Source: Aphis gossypii
Lineage: Eukaryota; Arthropoda; Insecta; Hemiptera; Aphididae
Length of the DNA stretch: 64,000 nt
NCBI RefSeq assembly: GCF_020184175.1
Contig: NC_065530.1
Coordinates: 48,647,260 to 48,711,259, forward strand
Direction: 5' to 3'
Position numbers and translations under genes: made by a program. Below the pieces are notes generated by a model, which did no database searches, was not told the origin of the DNA, and saw only the letters and a program-made list of their open reading frames with translations. Below are positions 1-14,800 of this stretch, piece by piece; the stretch's first letter is position 1, and every line of letters starts with the position of its first letter.

Positions 1-3000
1 AATTTTACGGTGTTGCGTATATATTATATTAATAAACGTATATTATTCTACGGCTGTTGCTGCTGGTCGAACGCATTTGCTGCCTGTCTGTCACGCCACG
101 CGCCGGCTGAAGGTCCATTATAGATCACGTTTTTGAAACTAAAAAAAAAAAAAAAAATTAATAATAAGGTAATATATGTATTGTATTGATATTTGACGCG
201 ATAATATTGATATACGTGTATAATATCAACGAGATCGGGTCGACATTGCTAGTGTAGTGTATATTATATATATATTTGTCTTTATAGGCATTAGGTACCG
301 TGGATAATATGCCTCCAATCCGTATACACACTTGATATTATACAAAATATAACATATACTATGATAACACGTATTGACAAATAATGTAAACTCGAAAATA
401 TAATTATGTTTTTTTGTCTTTGACGTACACAGGGACACGTCTGCGGCGGACGGCGGTCTCGCGGGCTTTTCGCATGCGAGTCGTGAGGCCGATCCGATTT
501 TTTTTTTTTGTTTTTGTTTTTTATCGCTTTTGTCGTCACGGTTACTCTGTGCATGAGTCCCGCACAATTTCCGGCCTCGTTAATAACGTCATAATAGTAA
601 TAATATATAATATAGGCAAATCCGACGGGACGATCGTAAAAAAGTTCAATTTTACGTACACGCACTACGACCAACACTAGTACAGCCGCTTACAACTATA
701 GCATAATTTTAACATCGTATATGTAATATATGTAATATATATTACGTGTATATATGTATGTGCGCATTACGCTTGTATGTACACCAGCAGACATGGGCCG
801 TTACAGTGTACATAATAAAAACTGAACGATATCATATAACCACTGCAGGTGGGCGGTAAAGATATAAGAAGAAAATCTTTTGAGAAATTTTCACTCAAAA
901 CTAAACAGCAATGTTCGGATTATACATAAAATAAAACGTACGTATAGGTCATCGAGATTTCGCTTTTAATCAAATAAGTAGCGAAAGTTGAAGATTTGAA
1001 TATATAAATTTTATTTGTCCAAATATACATACATATTACTTCTGACACTTCCACTTAATACTGTGATAAGATTTAAGAAAAAACAAATTAGGTTTGTTCA
1101 CAAAATAATATTTTCACTAACAATAAATTTGAACCGTCTTAACTTTTTTTTAAATATTTTTATTTAGAAAATTATTTAGGTAACCTGTATTCTGTACTCA
1201 TTATAGTACAAATGAGAGATAAATGGTAACAGTGATTGTTCGTGTGTGGAAGAGATACTAAGACTATTTAGAACTTTACAACTTTAAGCTTCCAACTTTT
1301 TGATTAATAATATTAAAAATAATTACAAAATAAACTAGGTATAACTAATTAATAAGTAAAAACATGTTCATTATATTTTACGAGTATTTACAATATAACT
1401 CTTTAAATGTTTTCCGTGTGTTTAAAACACTTACAAATTGTATTCTTTTGATTTGAAATCGATGCTTTAATATTAACGTATTATTCGTATAACCGTATTA
1501 CTATTATTAGTGATTACAGTAATAATAATTAATAATATGCCTCTGTCCGGTTTTAAAATTAAAACATAACCATATTACAATAATATGTGCAGCAATAGTC
1601 GTGAGATCATATACTCGTAATATAAGTAATATTACAAAGATATCACGTGTTGTAGTCTCCGAATTCGATGATTATCAGTATCTACAGTATATTATATTTA
1701 AACGATATGGAGATTTTCCTCTACCTGAAATGATTTTTTCTTTTTCTCCTGTTTTATCCAGTGTAGTAAGTGTAGGCAGGTTTATATACTGATAATATAT
1801 ATATATATCGTCCGCACCGGCCTAGACACAACCTACCTATATATATATAGGTACGTTTTAATACACGCGGCGGACTTGACGCGAGACACTAGTATTATAA
1901 TATAGTACTATAATACGACTGCATATAGTAGTTGTGCTCGCCTCGTATCTATAATATTGCTTTTTTCGTCGTCGTGTACCTGACGGGCTCGCGCGCGCAC
2001 ACACACGCACAATTTTGAGAACCCGCGCACCGGAATGTCGGGCCCCGGTGTCGGCGGCGGCGGTGGTAATAAGAAGCGATACGATCAGAGGAGCCGCCTC
2101 TGCTGTTTAGTCACACCTGCCATGCGCGGGACCTTTGATGTGGCCGCCGACATGAGACGGCGCGCCCCGCGGCTATTACCCACCGCCGAGGCACGCCGCG
2201 TAACTTACCGTAGCGCCGTAACGCGTTTCTCGGCCAGGATCGGCTAAGCTCGGCCGCCGCCACGACCGACCCCGCGCGTATATAAATAATAATAATAATA
2301 TAATATTATACACTTGTCGATCTTATAATACTGTATTATATTATATTGTTGATTGTTAATGATTGTTGTTACTCACTTACTTTTGGCATAAAGTGTAGAA
2401 GCGACAATCGGTTGGGATAACGTACGAGCATTGTGATATTTGCATATCGATATAATATTTAGGTATACGCAAAATGTCCGCTATATGCTATAAGCAGCGT
2501 ATATTTTAGTATAATTTAATAAAAATAATAATTGTAGCCGCGTTCAGCTGATAATTACATTAAGGAATTTAGAATATAATGCTCCAACTCGTTACTGAGG
2601 ATATCGCATCTTATCGGTTAAGTTTGCAGAGTACGTATTATATCTATATATAAAAAAAATACAAATTTTTTTTACTTATTATTTCTTAATACGTTATTTC
2701 AAAATACAGTTATATGTTAATCCTTACGTCATGTACCCGTAAAAAATAATATCTATAGTCGTAATTTTAAAATATTATGTAGGGTGACTGTTTATCATTT
2801 TCGACCAATTTTTATAATTATTTATTATTATATTATTAGGTATAATATACGTCCATATTATGTTATATGTTGATTTTAAAAATTATAACGGGTATATAAG
2901 TGGTTATTATCATATGACGTATGTATTATTTTTAATAGAAAATAATTTAATTTAATATTGTCTGCATCTGTTTAGAAGATAGTCGACTGTAGAAAAATAT

Positions 3001-6000
3001 AAAGATATATAAGTATATATCCTGTATAAAATGCTCGTGCGTAGTGAACGTCATAAGCAATATAATATGTATCGATTAAATATATTAATTCCACGTGCGT
3101 ATGGCGGGTCTATAGAGTAGTAAGTTCAATGCATCGTAATTAAGTATGTTTTTTTATATAATTTCTGAAATTTATCTTATCGCGTTTTTACAATAAAACG
3201 TAGGTACATCCAAGTATATTATAATTGTTTTTCCAATTAGTTAAATACAAGACTACGTCGCTGACAAAAACACTCTTTTATAATATTTTAATCGCAAAAA
3301 ACCTAATAAAAATCGCACATGTCATACTCCCACTTTATTGTTGGAACAATATTATAAATGATCATACCGTTTATCTCAACAGATTTTCAGTATATTCTAA
3401 AAAAAAATCTAACTTATTCTACTACTTATAATAATAACAATATTAATAAAGAACCTCTCTGTTAAACGGAGAAAAATCGTCGGCCCCGGTGACAACGACG
3501 ATAATAATCCGGAATTTTCAACCGCACCATTTCTGCTGCCTACGCAGTTGAACGAGGAGCCGTCATTAGTCACCGGGCTACTTGAAAGGGCCTCTGTTGT
3601 TTGCCATTTTCCAAAACGGTAAGCGCATATTAATTGCCTACGTTTGTGTACGAGATAGAGAGCAGTTTTTCGCATCGGAATTATATATTTATACAAACAT
3701 AATAATTTAATAATATAATACTTATTAAGTTATGTATTACAAGACAATAATATAATCGTTCTCTGACCGATGTCAAATTACAAAAAAAAAAAAAAAATCG
3801 TTAAAACTTCCTAAAACAGAAATATTCTCAGGGTACACACAATAACTACGTTTAATATTATATATACCTACGTCGCCGAGGAGGACCGAAAAATACCACG
3901 GATCAAAATAAGTGTGAAGTGACCGCCGCCGCCTCTATAGAGTGATTACCGGACCGTGGCATTGGTCGGCATTACGCGGGGTAGTTGTTGTGTATAGTGT
4001 TGTTTAGTAGTAATAATCGTGTAAAAACGCGGACACAAAGGAATAAGGAAAAATAAAATACAAATCTTTTGCCACCCACTACTAATGCCGCCGCTAAGAG
4101 ACGTGAGAGACGTCCAATTAATGGCGTGTGAGTGGTGTGTGTGGGGGGGACGTATTTTTTTCTTGGTTATCAAATGCACATTTTACAATAATTTATACTA
4201 CCTACAAATATTATACTTATACGTTGTATACGTTGTACACATGTGAAAGTGCATTTTTTTCTCGAACATAAACTACGCACCACGCCATCGGCCTTCACAT
4301 AATATTATATTCGAAAATCTTTGGCTATTAAATCAGAGAGAGAGAGAGACGTTTCGCTTGTCGTTTGCTCGTTAGTTAAATTATGAATTCCTACTATACG
4401 CCGTTCGTATAAATTCACAGATTACAAATTAGCTGTGGAATTCGGTGGGTCGGTAGGTCGCTTCTTCCCGGGTAATAAAACACAGCTATGCGCTCCATTG
4501 CTGTTTTTTTTTTTTATTATTTTCTTATAGGTACCTACTTTTTACTGTTTATTAAATCTTTTATCACCTATTTTTATTAATGGCACGCGTACGTTTAAAA
4601 AAAAGTTAGTAAAAAAAAAGTCAAAATCTTGGTTAAGTGGTCTAACCTGTAGACTTCTATTTATTGTGGGTGCAAGCGATGGAAAAGGATTCAGGTTCTT
4701 AACGGAAGTTTCAGCAAAATGTTACAAAATATTCTCAAGGATTTGAATTATACTATTAAAATATATTTGAAAATTTCAAAAATCATATTTTGAATAACTG
4801 CATTATTTAAAAAAAAAAACATTTTTCGTTCTTGGTGATTCACCCTTTATAAAAATGTAATATAACATAACTTGATTTCTACCACCTAAAGTACCGTAAT
4901 TTATCTTGGTGATCGTATAGGTACCTAGGTTTAGTGATCATCTATTATGCGTTGTTTATATATTGAACAATTCCTTACGAGTCACACATTTGCAAAAAAC
5001 TGCGACGTAACGTCATTTAGTATGTATATTATAGTAAAGTTGTAATACAATAATAACAATAATAGCGACCGCCAGCAGTAAAACATTAAAACTGCGTGCG
5101 TGTTATTATGCGCAAGGACGAAATGTGATTTATTCGTCCGAACGGCGGATTAGTCGCGGTGCTGTTTTATCGGAGTTGACATTTTTAACGGGTTTTCTAG
5201 TGAGCGCGTTTGACAAAAAGAACCCTTCTCTTAGATTTTTACGGCCGCAGCGGCGATAAGTCTTTTTTGCGAACGATCGTATATCGAATATATATATTCG
5301 TACTTATATATATATACATGTATATTATGTTTTTTTTTTAAATATTTTTCACTGTCCCATATAATATCTTTGATTTACGTTTCGCCATCGACAACATCGC
5401 GAGTATTATTATTAGACCGCACTCTATAAGACGGCCGGTCATTATACGTCTGTCTTGTATATAACACATTATACATATTTCATACTTATTTTCATGCCAC
5501 CGTTTTTTAATACGTTCGTCGCCGTCAGTCCGTCACTCGTTATATTAGGTACTATATCAGCCGTGTCAGCGGCGCGATTATATCGAAAACGTTTGGAATC
5601 GCGCGTTTCGGACCGAATCGTGTACGGCCTGCCGCGGGTCAATCGATTGTGCACACCCGTTTTATATGCAAACGATAATACACATATAATATATTTATAT
5701 TTATACAGTGTTTAACCTAATTATATATATATATATACGAACGCCGAGTCAAGTCTCCGTGTCGTATCGGCGAATCGCAAACATCCGATATCGCACCGCG
5801 ACTATATAGGTACTCGATGCTACTGCGTATAATGTTATTGTAGTGTTTAATAATATAATTACGACCGAACGTTCGAATTGCGTTTCGACGCGGTCGCGGA
5901 TAATCGATAATCCGGAGCTCGTGTTCATCGGCGCTACAACCATGAATCGCGGACAAAACCCCAGTCGAGAGCGTTTCAAAATAAGACCAAAAGTAAAACC

Positions 6001-6199
6001 TACGCTGTTCGTATATCTGCTCACGGATATCGATGTCTATATACGTCTATATACATTTAGTATAGTGGTCCTCTTAGGTTTTATTTTGTTCATACTTTAT
6101 ACTACGACCGAACAGAATTTAGTCTCCCCGACGGCTTATAAATAATTCAAACTATGATATAATCGTGTGCTTTGCAAGACTTGTCGTAATTACTATACG
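1..6199. other. Upstream intron/5' region of ladybird; no recognised gene
   Basis: No open reading frame here resembles a known protein on either strand. The stretch is AT-rich with simple repeats: poly(A) at about 141-157, GA repeats near 4336-4350 and TA runs. CpG-rich islands lie at about 1980-2275, 3480-3600, 3860-3960 and 5150-5260. A mariner-type transposon end (GGTGATTCACCC) sits at about 4840-4855. Most of the stretch is inferred to be ladybird intron, because the homeobox exon begins with a split codon. A phase-compatible but unproven mini-exon at 2035-2065 is discussed in the findings. Confidence 0.6.
1980..2275. promoter_or_regulatory. CpG-rich island in the ladybird upstream region
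   Basis: This is a local block of high GC and dense CpG inside AT-rich DNA, with CGCGCG runs, a GGC-repeat stretch and GCCGCCGCCACGACC near the end. The longest frame (2035-2247) encodes a Gly-rich then Arg-rich peptide with no recognisable domain. Its composition fits an unmethylated promoter or enhancer island. Function is inferred from composition only. Confidence 0.35.
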
Positions 6200-6252
6200 T
6201 ATATGTCTGTGATTCGTTTTATTAAAAACAACATTTTTCTCTCTTTTCACAG
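6200..6252 (+). other. Splice acceptor and 3' end of the upstream ladybird intron
   Basis: A pyrimidine tract, TTTTTCTCTCTTTTCACAG, immediately precedes the ladybird exon. An A-rich stretch (TTATTAAAAACAAC) about 25-30 bases upstream could hold the branch point. The first two exon bases (AT) complete a codon whose first base comes from the upstream exon, so the donor exon must end with one extra base. Vertebrate Lbx1 also has an intron just before its homeobox, which supports this boundary. Confidence 0.8.
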
Positions 6253-6680
6253 ATACCAGTTCCAGTCATTTGAATCTGTTCAACTCACGGTCGCAGCCCA
6301 AAAAGAAGCGTAAGTCACGTACCGCGTTCACCAACCACCAAATATTCGAGTTGGAGAAGCGGTTCCTGTACCAGAAGTACCTATCGCCGGCCGACAGGGA
6401 CGAAATCGCATCCAGCCTGGGTCTGACAAATGCGCAGGTCATCACGTGGTTCCAGAACCGTCGAGCCAAGATGAAGCGTGACTACGAGGAGCAGAAGAAG
6501 GACCGGGAGACGCTAGCCGCGCTAAGCGAGCACAAGATATTCTTGGAGACGGCCCAAAACATGGGAATACTCAAAAAGAAACCACAACCGTCGTCAGCAG
6601 TGTCAGCATCGTGCAGTTCACCCACCGATCACCTGTTGCAGCAACAGCAACAGCAGCAGCCGGTCAAGTACGACGAATAA
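6253..6680 (+). CDS. lbx: Ladybird/Lbx homeodomain transcription factor, 3' terminal coding exon (partial gene)
   Basis: This is a nuclear DNA-binding transcription factor; the family specifies muscle, heart and neural cell identities in insects and vertebrates. A pyrimidine-rich acceptor (TTTTTCTCTCTTTTCACAG) ends at 6252. The exon then completes a split codon (xAT) and reads 141 further residues to TAA at 6678-6680. The homeodomain spans 6306-6485: it starts at KRKSRTAFTNHQ, has F8, L16, F20, W48, F49, N51 and R53, and carries Thr47 in QVITWFQNRRAK, which is typical of Lbx and Tlx. The stretch FLYQKYLSPADRD is close to vertebrate Lbx1. The C-terminal tail holds a charged Lbx-like segment (KRDYEEQKKDRE), a KKK patch, a Ser-rich stretch and a seven-Gln run. 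The N-terminal part with the usual EH1 motif is missing: no matching exon is recognisable upstream, so it probably lies left of the window. Assignment to ladybird early versus late is not possible. Lbx is far better supported than Tlx or NK1. Confidence 0.95.
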
Positions 6681-6890
6681 GCGACTCTTCTGCAATTATT
6701 GCGAGTGTACTACACATTATGAGTTGTCACCAGAAAAAAACTGTACCTGGTACACATAATACGTGTTTAGTTTGTATTAATTTTATAACTATTATGTATT
6801 ATTGATTTTAAAAAATAGTTACGTTCCTCGTAGATTTTCCTATTTTTCTGAAAAATAAACAATCTTAATAAATACGACGTGGTACATCCC
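6681..6890 (+). terminator. Ladybird 3' UTR with two candidate poly(A) signals
   Basis: Downstream of the ladybird stop codon the sequence becomes AT-rich and non-coding. Two AATAAA hexamers occur, at 6854-6859 and 6867-6872, about 175-190 bases after the stop, and either could direct polyadenylation. AATAAA is frequent by chance in sequence this AT-rich, so the true 3' end could lie further downstream. Confidence 0.45.
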
Positions 6891-8223
6891 GAAGACGTAT
6901 AATTAAATCCACCGAGTCTTCCGATGACAACTCCTATCACAAGGGCTCATCAATCATAGAGTGGTCGACAATGATATCGAGATCTCATTTCTAATTTTTT
7001 TCTTTATTTTTACAAATCGTAGTAGAGCTGGTATACCGTATACGATATCGGTGTGAGAAATATAACGTTCCACGTACCAATGTAGTATATCTTACTGTTT
7101 AGTATTCATATCCGGTCGGGAACGAAAATCAAACAATTTAAAATAGCATATATTTCGACCGTTGTGTATACAAAGGGTATATAATGACGACGAAGGGGAT
7201 GAGGTGGAGATGATGATAGTGCTGCAATACTAATCCGAAACTATCGGACAAAAAGTTTAATTGACTCGTGCGTCCTAGTCTTTCTCACTATATATTTTAT
7301 ATACGGCTATAATAATATTATTATCATTATGCATAAATACTACATGAAATGTAAATTAATAATCTAAATAGACTTGTTTTATAGAAAAAATTTTAATGAT
7401 AATAATATTTATATTAGTATATGTACAGTTACATGATAATAATAATAATGTCGTGGGGAATTGATATAATATAATATGTATCGTTTCGCGTTAAAATTAT
7501 TTATAGGAGTAGTTATATTATAGTGTTCGTCGTTTTTAAGAGATTGTTGTTATTACAATTATCATTATATTATTCATTATTATTATTATTATGTGTGTAG
7601 TTACTATAGTTATATTATATTTATTATATGCCTATTACCTAAGTTGTGAATGACCATATTATTATATTAATGTTCGATAAAACCAAATTAGATGTAAGGA
7701 ACTAGATCAATTGATATATACATTATTATACATTATTATCCTTATTAAAAAAAAATTAAATTAATTTTTTTTGTACAAACGCGTTGGTCTAGACACTAAC
7801 TGCACATATAATTTGTATAATATATTTTTAGATTAGTCATATATATTATTATATTGTATATGTGTACCTAATTTTGTAAATGACCTGTATTTATACTTAT
7901 ATTATATTATTATATACAATATATTATACATGTATAAGATATATTATTATGTAATGTATATTATATATTATCATTACTACGCGCTTGTTATATTTTGTTT
8001 GTTTGTTATATATATTATATTTTGTTCGTACTTAATTTTTCGTTAACCCAATACCAAAAAAAAAAAAACAACAAAAAACACAAAAAAATTTTTTTAGATT
8101 TTTTGCACTTTGTTCGTATTCATATTTGTTTACAATATTATATTATTATATCCATTAACTACTACTATAATATATAAATCATAAATTATAATATTTGTAC
8201 ATATAATAATAATATTACATTAA

Positions 8224-8262
8224 ATATATATTATATAATATATATATATATATATATATTAT
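8224..8262. repeat. TA-rich microsatellite
   Basis: A TATATATA run of about 35-40 bases with minor interruptions. Similar TA arrays occur at about 14494-14516 and 33329-33348, and several shorter ones are scattered through the window. Confidence 0.8.
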
Positions 8263-10375
8263 ACACATGCATTACAAAACAATTTTTTTTATTTATCAAT
8301 CAATTTCCAAAAATTTACGTCGGATACCTAAATTAAAATAATAAATAATAAATCATATTTTATTTGTTGTACAAATCGTATATTATTTTGATATACAATT
8401 ATATTACACAAAAACAAATATAATATGACTAATTCATCAGTTATTACAGGTATATCTATATTTCAAACAATGAAACCATCGTTTCAATATTATAGAATAT
8501 AAAATAATCGCCCATGTATTACAAAGTATGTAAAGACGACTGCAATAAAATGTATCTGCAGTCTAACCAACTTGAAAAATATACAGCAAAATGACACTAA
8601 GTGAAATAGAATTTGAGATGTCCATTTTAATATTAGAGGACATTCGCCTACAACTAAATTTTAAAAAAAGAATCTTTTAAAAATATAATTTTTATTGAAA
8701 TATTGTCGGAGGAAAAAATGATATTATTATAACGTATACTAGTTAAGTATAATGATATAGGTAGTATACAATGATATAACAGTCGAAGGCAATACACTGT
8801 GACTTCTTCATTGAATCTATTAATTGTCATATGATGTTTAAGTCGTATACAGCTTCTCAAAAGTCGCGATGAAACTCGCCGACGCGCGACGCCACGGTAG
8901 GTATCAATCAACAATTATACGTATAATATATTATAATATAATATAATATTACCTATTATATACGCGAACTTCATTTGCGTCTTGCACAATAGTAAGTCAC
9001 GCGTGTCTACCGAAATGCGTACAATATTAATATAATAACATTATGTACTTGTGTATAAAAATATTACTTACATTATAGTTACATTATATTATTAAAATAC
9101 CTATCTTATGTTATTATTGTGGTGGCACGCATTCCTTTGTATATGATATTTAGAAAGCTTTCAATCACGTTACTCTGCAGACGATGACGCATAATATTCA
9201 ATTATAGAAATGATATAAGTCGTTATTGATAATTAATATTATAATAATTGTTCAATAGACATGCAAACACTATTGTTTCAATTCACATATAACCATTTAA
9301 GAAACAGCCTCCGAGTGGCACGCATAATAATATGTTGTGATAAATGTGTTTAAAAATAGTTACATCTTGCATTAGGCATATTATTGTCATTAATAGTATG
9401 AATAATTTAGGTTGTACAAATCATATTTATTCGTTTGCAGATTGCAATATCGCTGAATTTACAATAGATATTATTAATTGTCCCTCTGCTTTATTCCGTT
9501 GTATTTTTTACACCAACTTGCACATTACAAATAGTTTTAACAGATTTTGTGTTGTATAAATAACCATAGATCCATGTGCATTGTCCAAAACAAGTTGACT
9601 TATTGTTATAAATTACTCGGTTGATAAACATACATAATTTTTCATACAATATTCAAATTAGAAAACAACACAATTATTGTGTATTATCATCATAATCATA
9701 ATCTATGAGTTTAAGATTAATGTCTGTAAGGTGAAATTTCAATCTCATTTAATTCACAGTTTTATTCAATAGAGTTAATATTAATATTATATTGATATTA
9801 CGTGTAGAATTACTTATCTTAACTTTTGAATCTGTTTCTTTTTAATATAGTTCACTTCTATTTTTTAAATTTATAGACAGATAAATTGTTTGAGTAGAAG
9901 CTGACTAGTCCGTTTATGACCAAGTAAGAATATTAATAAACAACACCATAACCTATACCTATACTTGTTATCCGACTATGGCCTTAATTTACGACCTATA
10001 CGGACATAATAACTTTATTGCACGTGATGCTATATATATAGTCTTTGCTGTGGCTCGTATAAAACTCAAAAGAGCCGCAACGGTTAAACATCACGTTCAC
10101 TGTACTGTATAGTATGTGGCATAATAGCGTATTGGCCTGTTAACATTAACCCCGTATAATGTATAGAGACCCTGAAAATTACTTCAGTATAAGTGCATTT
10201 ATTTATCGACAATTAAAATATGTGAGATAATATTTTCACCTTTTTTTTATTGTCCCAGCAACGTCATTATTTTGAGTCCTCACATAATCTTATTAGAATA
10301 GCATCGATTATGTTTTTCTATCTTAATTACTTTTATTTTATACAATAACAATTTACACACAAATAATGCGATAGC

Positions 10376-10440
10376 CAGGGGCGTATTTAAGGGTGGGGCC
10401 CGAGATACCACTCGCCCTCCCATCAACAACTTCGTGATTA
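10376..10440. mobile_element. Solo hAT-like terminus
   Basis: CAGGGGCGTATTTAAGGGTG followed by GGGCCCGAG resembles the left ends of hAT-type elements such as the one at 30.4 kb. No matching right end was found nearby, so it is probably a truncated copy. Confidence 0.3.
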
Positions 10441-11679
10441 AAAAAAAATCAGCTGAAAAAGTGAAATTTAATATTGTATAAAATCAAATTAGTTGAAATT
10501 CAATTATGTAAAAAAAGATAATGTCAAAAAAATTCCGTACATTTTTAATCAGATGTTATAAAAACCTATAACAGGTAAAATTGTAACCTAGGGTAATAAG
10601 GTAACCTTTTATTATAATATATCCATCGATTACAGCTTACAAACGTTATTACAACTACGTTCAGATACTTCAGAAAAATAATTAACACTTGAGAGATAAT
10701 AACTTATTTAAAATGGGTTGTCAGAGAAATCTAATGTATGGTATATAGTATATGGTACAATATACAAGTATTATTTTATTAAACTCTTTAAGAATTAAAT
10801 ATTATATCATACAATTAATTAAGTATGGACAATAGCCTACACTATTACTATGTGTGATTTTACAGATGTACATTTTAATAGCAACCCAGAGTTAAAGTTT
10901 TTGATATCATTTGACTAAAAATAAATTGTATTCATTCAGTTTAAAGTTATGAAACTATACATAAATGTTATACGTATACGTTAAACTCAATACATTTAAA
11001 AATTAAAATTAGATGTTAGTATTATTATTTTAATCAAATAAATGTGGTGTTAAAACACTTAAAATTTAAAAGAAAATAAATACATTTTATCATATCGTGT
11101 TTTTGTTACAAAGAAATTAAATTTTTAGCATTTTATAATATAAGATAATGTTAGTTGAAATGATAAATTTCAAAATTTGTAAAATATGCATCGAAGGAAT
11201 TGTGTTGTACCTATGTACTCATGTAAATTATACTAAAATTTCAATTATAACATACGCAGTTAATTACTAAATAACTATAGAAATCAATAAAGACAACAGA
11301 ACTACTTACCAAAGTACCAACAAAATAATTATGTGAAATAAACCTAAATTGTATTAATTGTCCAAAAATTAAAGGCTGATGAGACATTGAGTTCACAATT
11401 TATAACTTGTATAAATAATTAATAAATTAAAAAAACTAACTTTTTAGTTTTAATAATGAAAATATAATAAAGTATGATATACTATTAAACATATATTAAT
11501 ATGTAGATCTATTGATCAAACTTTTACAATTTTACTCTTTTAAGTAATATATTGTATCATTTATATCTTAATAAAAATGTTCAAACAATTTAGGTACTCC
11601 AATAAAAATTAATATTAGATAAATACATTTTTACATTTGAGTATCTGCAGTAGATTAATAGGTGATACACAAGTAGCAT

Positions 11680-11886
11680 TACGTAGGGTGCTGTCACTCT
11701 TCAAAAAAATCATATCTTAATAAAAAATATTTTAAACTCTCTCATTTTTTTTTCATACAATTATAGAATCGCGTGGTACGAACTAATAATAGCCAAGTTA
11801 TTCATAGACATAAAAAATTGATCAGAACATCCAATCATCAATCTACAGTGGCACTCCACTGAACAATAATTGTATCACCCTGTGTA
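11680..11886. mobile_element. Possible mariner-type MITE (degenerate)
   Basis: TACGTAGGGTGCTGTCACTC at the left faces TGTATCACCCTGTGTA at the right. These are imperfect GGGTG/CACCC inverted ends about 200 bp apart, with AT-rich non-coding sequence between. The size and ends resemble the better-preserved element at 21.4 kb. Confidence 0.35.
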
Positions 11887-14800
11887 TAATATCATTGTAA
11901 CATCAATACGCGTGCACACCGTATAATATTTAATATTTAAATTGATTTGAAATCGGTAAGAAAATGATATAGGTACCTAAACCAGCCCGGTTATATATAC
12001 ACGTATATGTATCCGGTATATATACATGATATGTGACGATTCTCGGCGGCTGCTCTTATATAATATGTATTAATGGATAAATAATATATCATTATTAAAC
12101 TAGTTTTGTGTACGTTAAACACACGCACACACGCAGCTCTAATGAAGTTAATCGTTAACTACAACATCTGTTCCCATCGTAAATTAAGCGTTTTTATCCA
12201 ATATAATATTATATACGCGTGTAAATTATATCGTAACAATATATACGTACATAATATTATATGATGGTTTCGTTTTTATTAATATATTTTTTACTCTGGT
12301 CGTTTCTGTCTTGTCTATCCGTATTATGCAAGATCCACAGTATACACATGAACACTCTCACACAGAAGTCTACTATAAAATATAAAGAACTAATTGATCC
12401 ACTAAATGCTATTTTATTTATTTTTCATCCGCCGCCCATGCGAATTCCCAACCAAAAATAATCACAGACTAAATAACTATTTCGAATACAATACGTTGAA
12501 AACTCTTTTGAGATGTCTTTCAACATTCTATCGCGTAAATGATAATTTTTACAAATTTTTCTTCGATTAAACGCGACCGAGAAATACTACACTCAACTAG
12601 TGCTAATTACTAAAATATTATCTTCTACACACTAACGACACTATGCACTAATTATACAATACTCTCGATAAGTATTCGTAAATACATAAATATTTTATCT
12701 AACATAGTATAATATGTTAAAATATGGCTTATAGCAGTTGTAGCCGTAGGTATTTAAAGTTTTATATCCTTTATTAAAAATTATTAATAATGGATATATA
12801 ATTGTACGTTCATGATAGGTATACTGCAAAAGTAATAATTCTGTGAAATAGTATGGTAAAGTACCTATGTAATATATTATATACATAATGTAACCACGGA
12901 AGTGTAAAAATATGAATTCTATATGATAGGTTTATAGTTGTATAGAGTGATTCATTAAGATTGCTCTTATCTTTAAATAATGCTTTTATTTAAAGCTTGA
13001 TGTTTTGAATTTTGAATTTTTAAATAACATTTATCGAATGTCCTGTAATGATAAATTTACTAACCATATTTTTTTGTTATTCATTTATAGCACCACATAA
13101 TTTTTTTCAAATATTTTTTTGTATTCATATCAAAGCTTAAATATATTTACTATAAGAAAATTGAGGATGATCATTAAGCATACTAAATATTATTAAGAAT
13201 AATATTGTATAAACTATGTGGGTATGGCTAATTACTATAGTTAACATATTTTTTTTTTAGCTATATACCATTGGTATTTTTCTTGGTTTAGGTATCGTTT
13301 TAAATTCCATTTTTGAATTTTTAATGAAATTCATTAAAACCAAGAAAATTGCAAATGATTTTGTTAAGTTACATAATATTAACATATTTTCTAATAATTG
13401 TAATAGCAAAAGTTTGAAAATGTAATAAAAGTTTGTTCATAATTACATAATAATATTATGTTCCTTATTATAACAAATAAAGAAAAAAATCTATCCGAGG
13501 GCATCTGTTACTCTCTCTAAGGACTTACTTCTTGCTCGTGATATCTTCGTTAATAGTATCAAATTCACAATATATTGATTCCATCCGGAACAGAACAAAA
13601 CATTTTTGGTGGAAATCGATTATAACTCTTCCTTCATAATCTCACACAAACACAGCAACCTAAGGTCTCTTCTTTTATATATGCCGTAGGCATTTACTCA
13701 CATCAGGAAAATTTATTAAATGCCTAGGCATATAGTCAAAGAATTTAATTTTTATGAAATTATACAATCCGCCAGCCACCTAGATATTTAGGTAAATGCC
13801 TAGTCATTGACATGACATCTTATATAAGTTCGTGATTTACCTACATTAATTCGGATGTCCGTTGTCATATGATGTTTGTTATTACATTATAATATTGTGT
13901 TATTATTAATGACTAATTTATTTAGTGACATACGTTAGCCTCACACCTATTATAATAATCGTATAGAAGTATAAAGTAAGTATAATTTGTATCTAAACCT
14001 GTAATAATATCACATTTTTATTGTCATAACTTATATTTATGTCATGTACGTTCATTGTTTGAACGTATATAAATTATAAATATCGATCGTGACTACGTTG
14101 AGGTGACGTGTCGTTGGTATAGGTGTTTTATTAGTGGCTGTTATAGTTGCTGGTACAGGTATTCGATTATATTATTATTATTATAAAACCATATAGTATC
14201 TAAACTACACAAATTACGTTTTTATAAGTATAATAATAGCAATACATTCGTTTCCATGGAAAGAAAAACCGAGGAAAAAAATACATCCACTATAAGCCTA
14301 CACAAAACTGTTACTCGTATCGTACTGCAGTATAAAGCCATATAAGTATATTTTTTTAAATCAACTATACACAGCAATAAAATTATAGAATATGAAAAAA
14401 AAATACCAACAATTTTCAAAAATAGTTAGAAATTTTCTTCTAAAATTGAAAAAAACTATAGTTTTATCTAGATTATCTAATATTTAAGTGTATCTAATAT
14501 ATATATATATATATATGTATAAATGCGTATAATAGGTACAAAGACTATGCTAAATTCATACTTTACAGTACTTATATGACTATATTATAAAATTATAATT
14601 TGAAGATGTAAAAATTTTATCACAACTAAGCGTAATCCACACTGTCAGCTATCACTTCCTCTTAGCATTAATTTCTTTTTTACATATGGCTCATAAAATA
14701 TAATAGTACGTTATAATTTTGCATTTTCAAATTGAATATAAAAAATAAAATAAAATAATTTATAATTATATCATGTTTGAGGTTGTAGAATTTCCAATTC

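Larger units (their letters stand above)
6891..11679. other. Intergenic, AT-rich; no gene seen
   Basis: After the ladybird 3' end the sequence is dominated by TATTAT-type low complexity to about 8.5 kb. A small CpG-richer patch lies at 8870-8900, followed by generic AT-rich DNA with one solo hAT-like end at 10.38 kb. The open frames are short and have no recognisable domains. Confidence 0.6.

Noticed and set aside
5455..6145. Several 80-100 codon frames just upstream of the ladybird exon
   Set aside because: They overlap on both strands, lack domains and lie in what should be intron; none joins the homeobox exon in a supported way.
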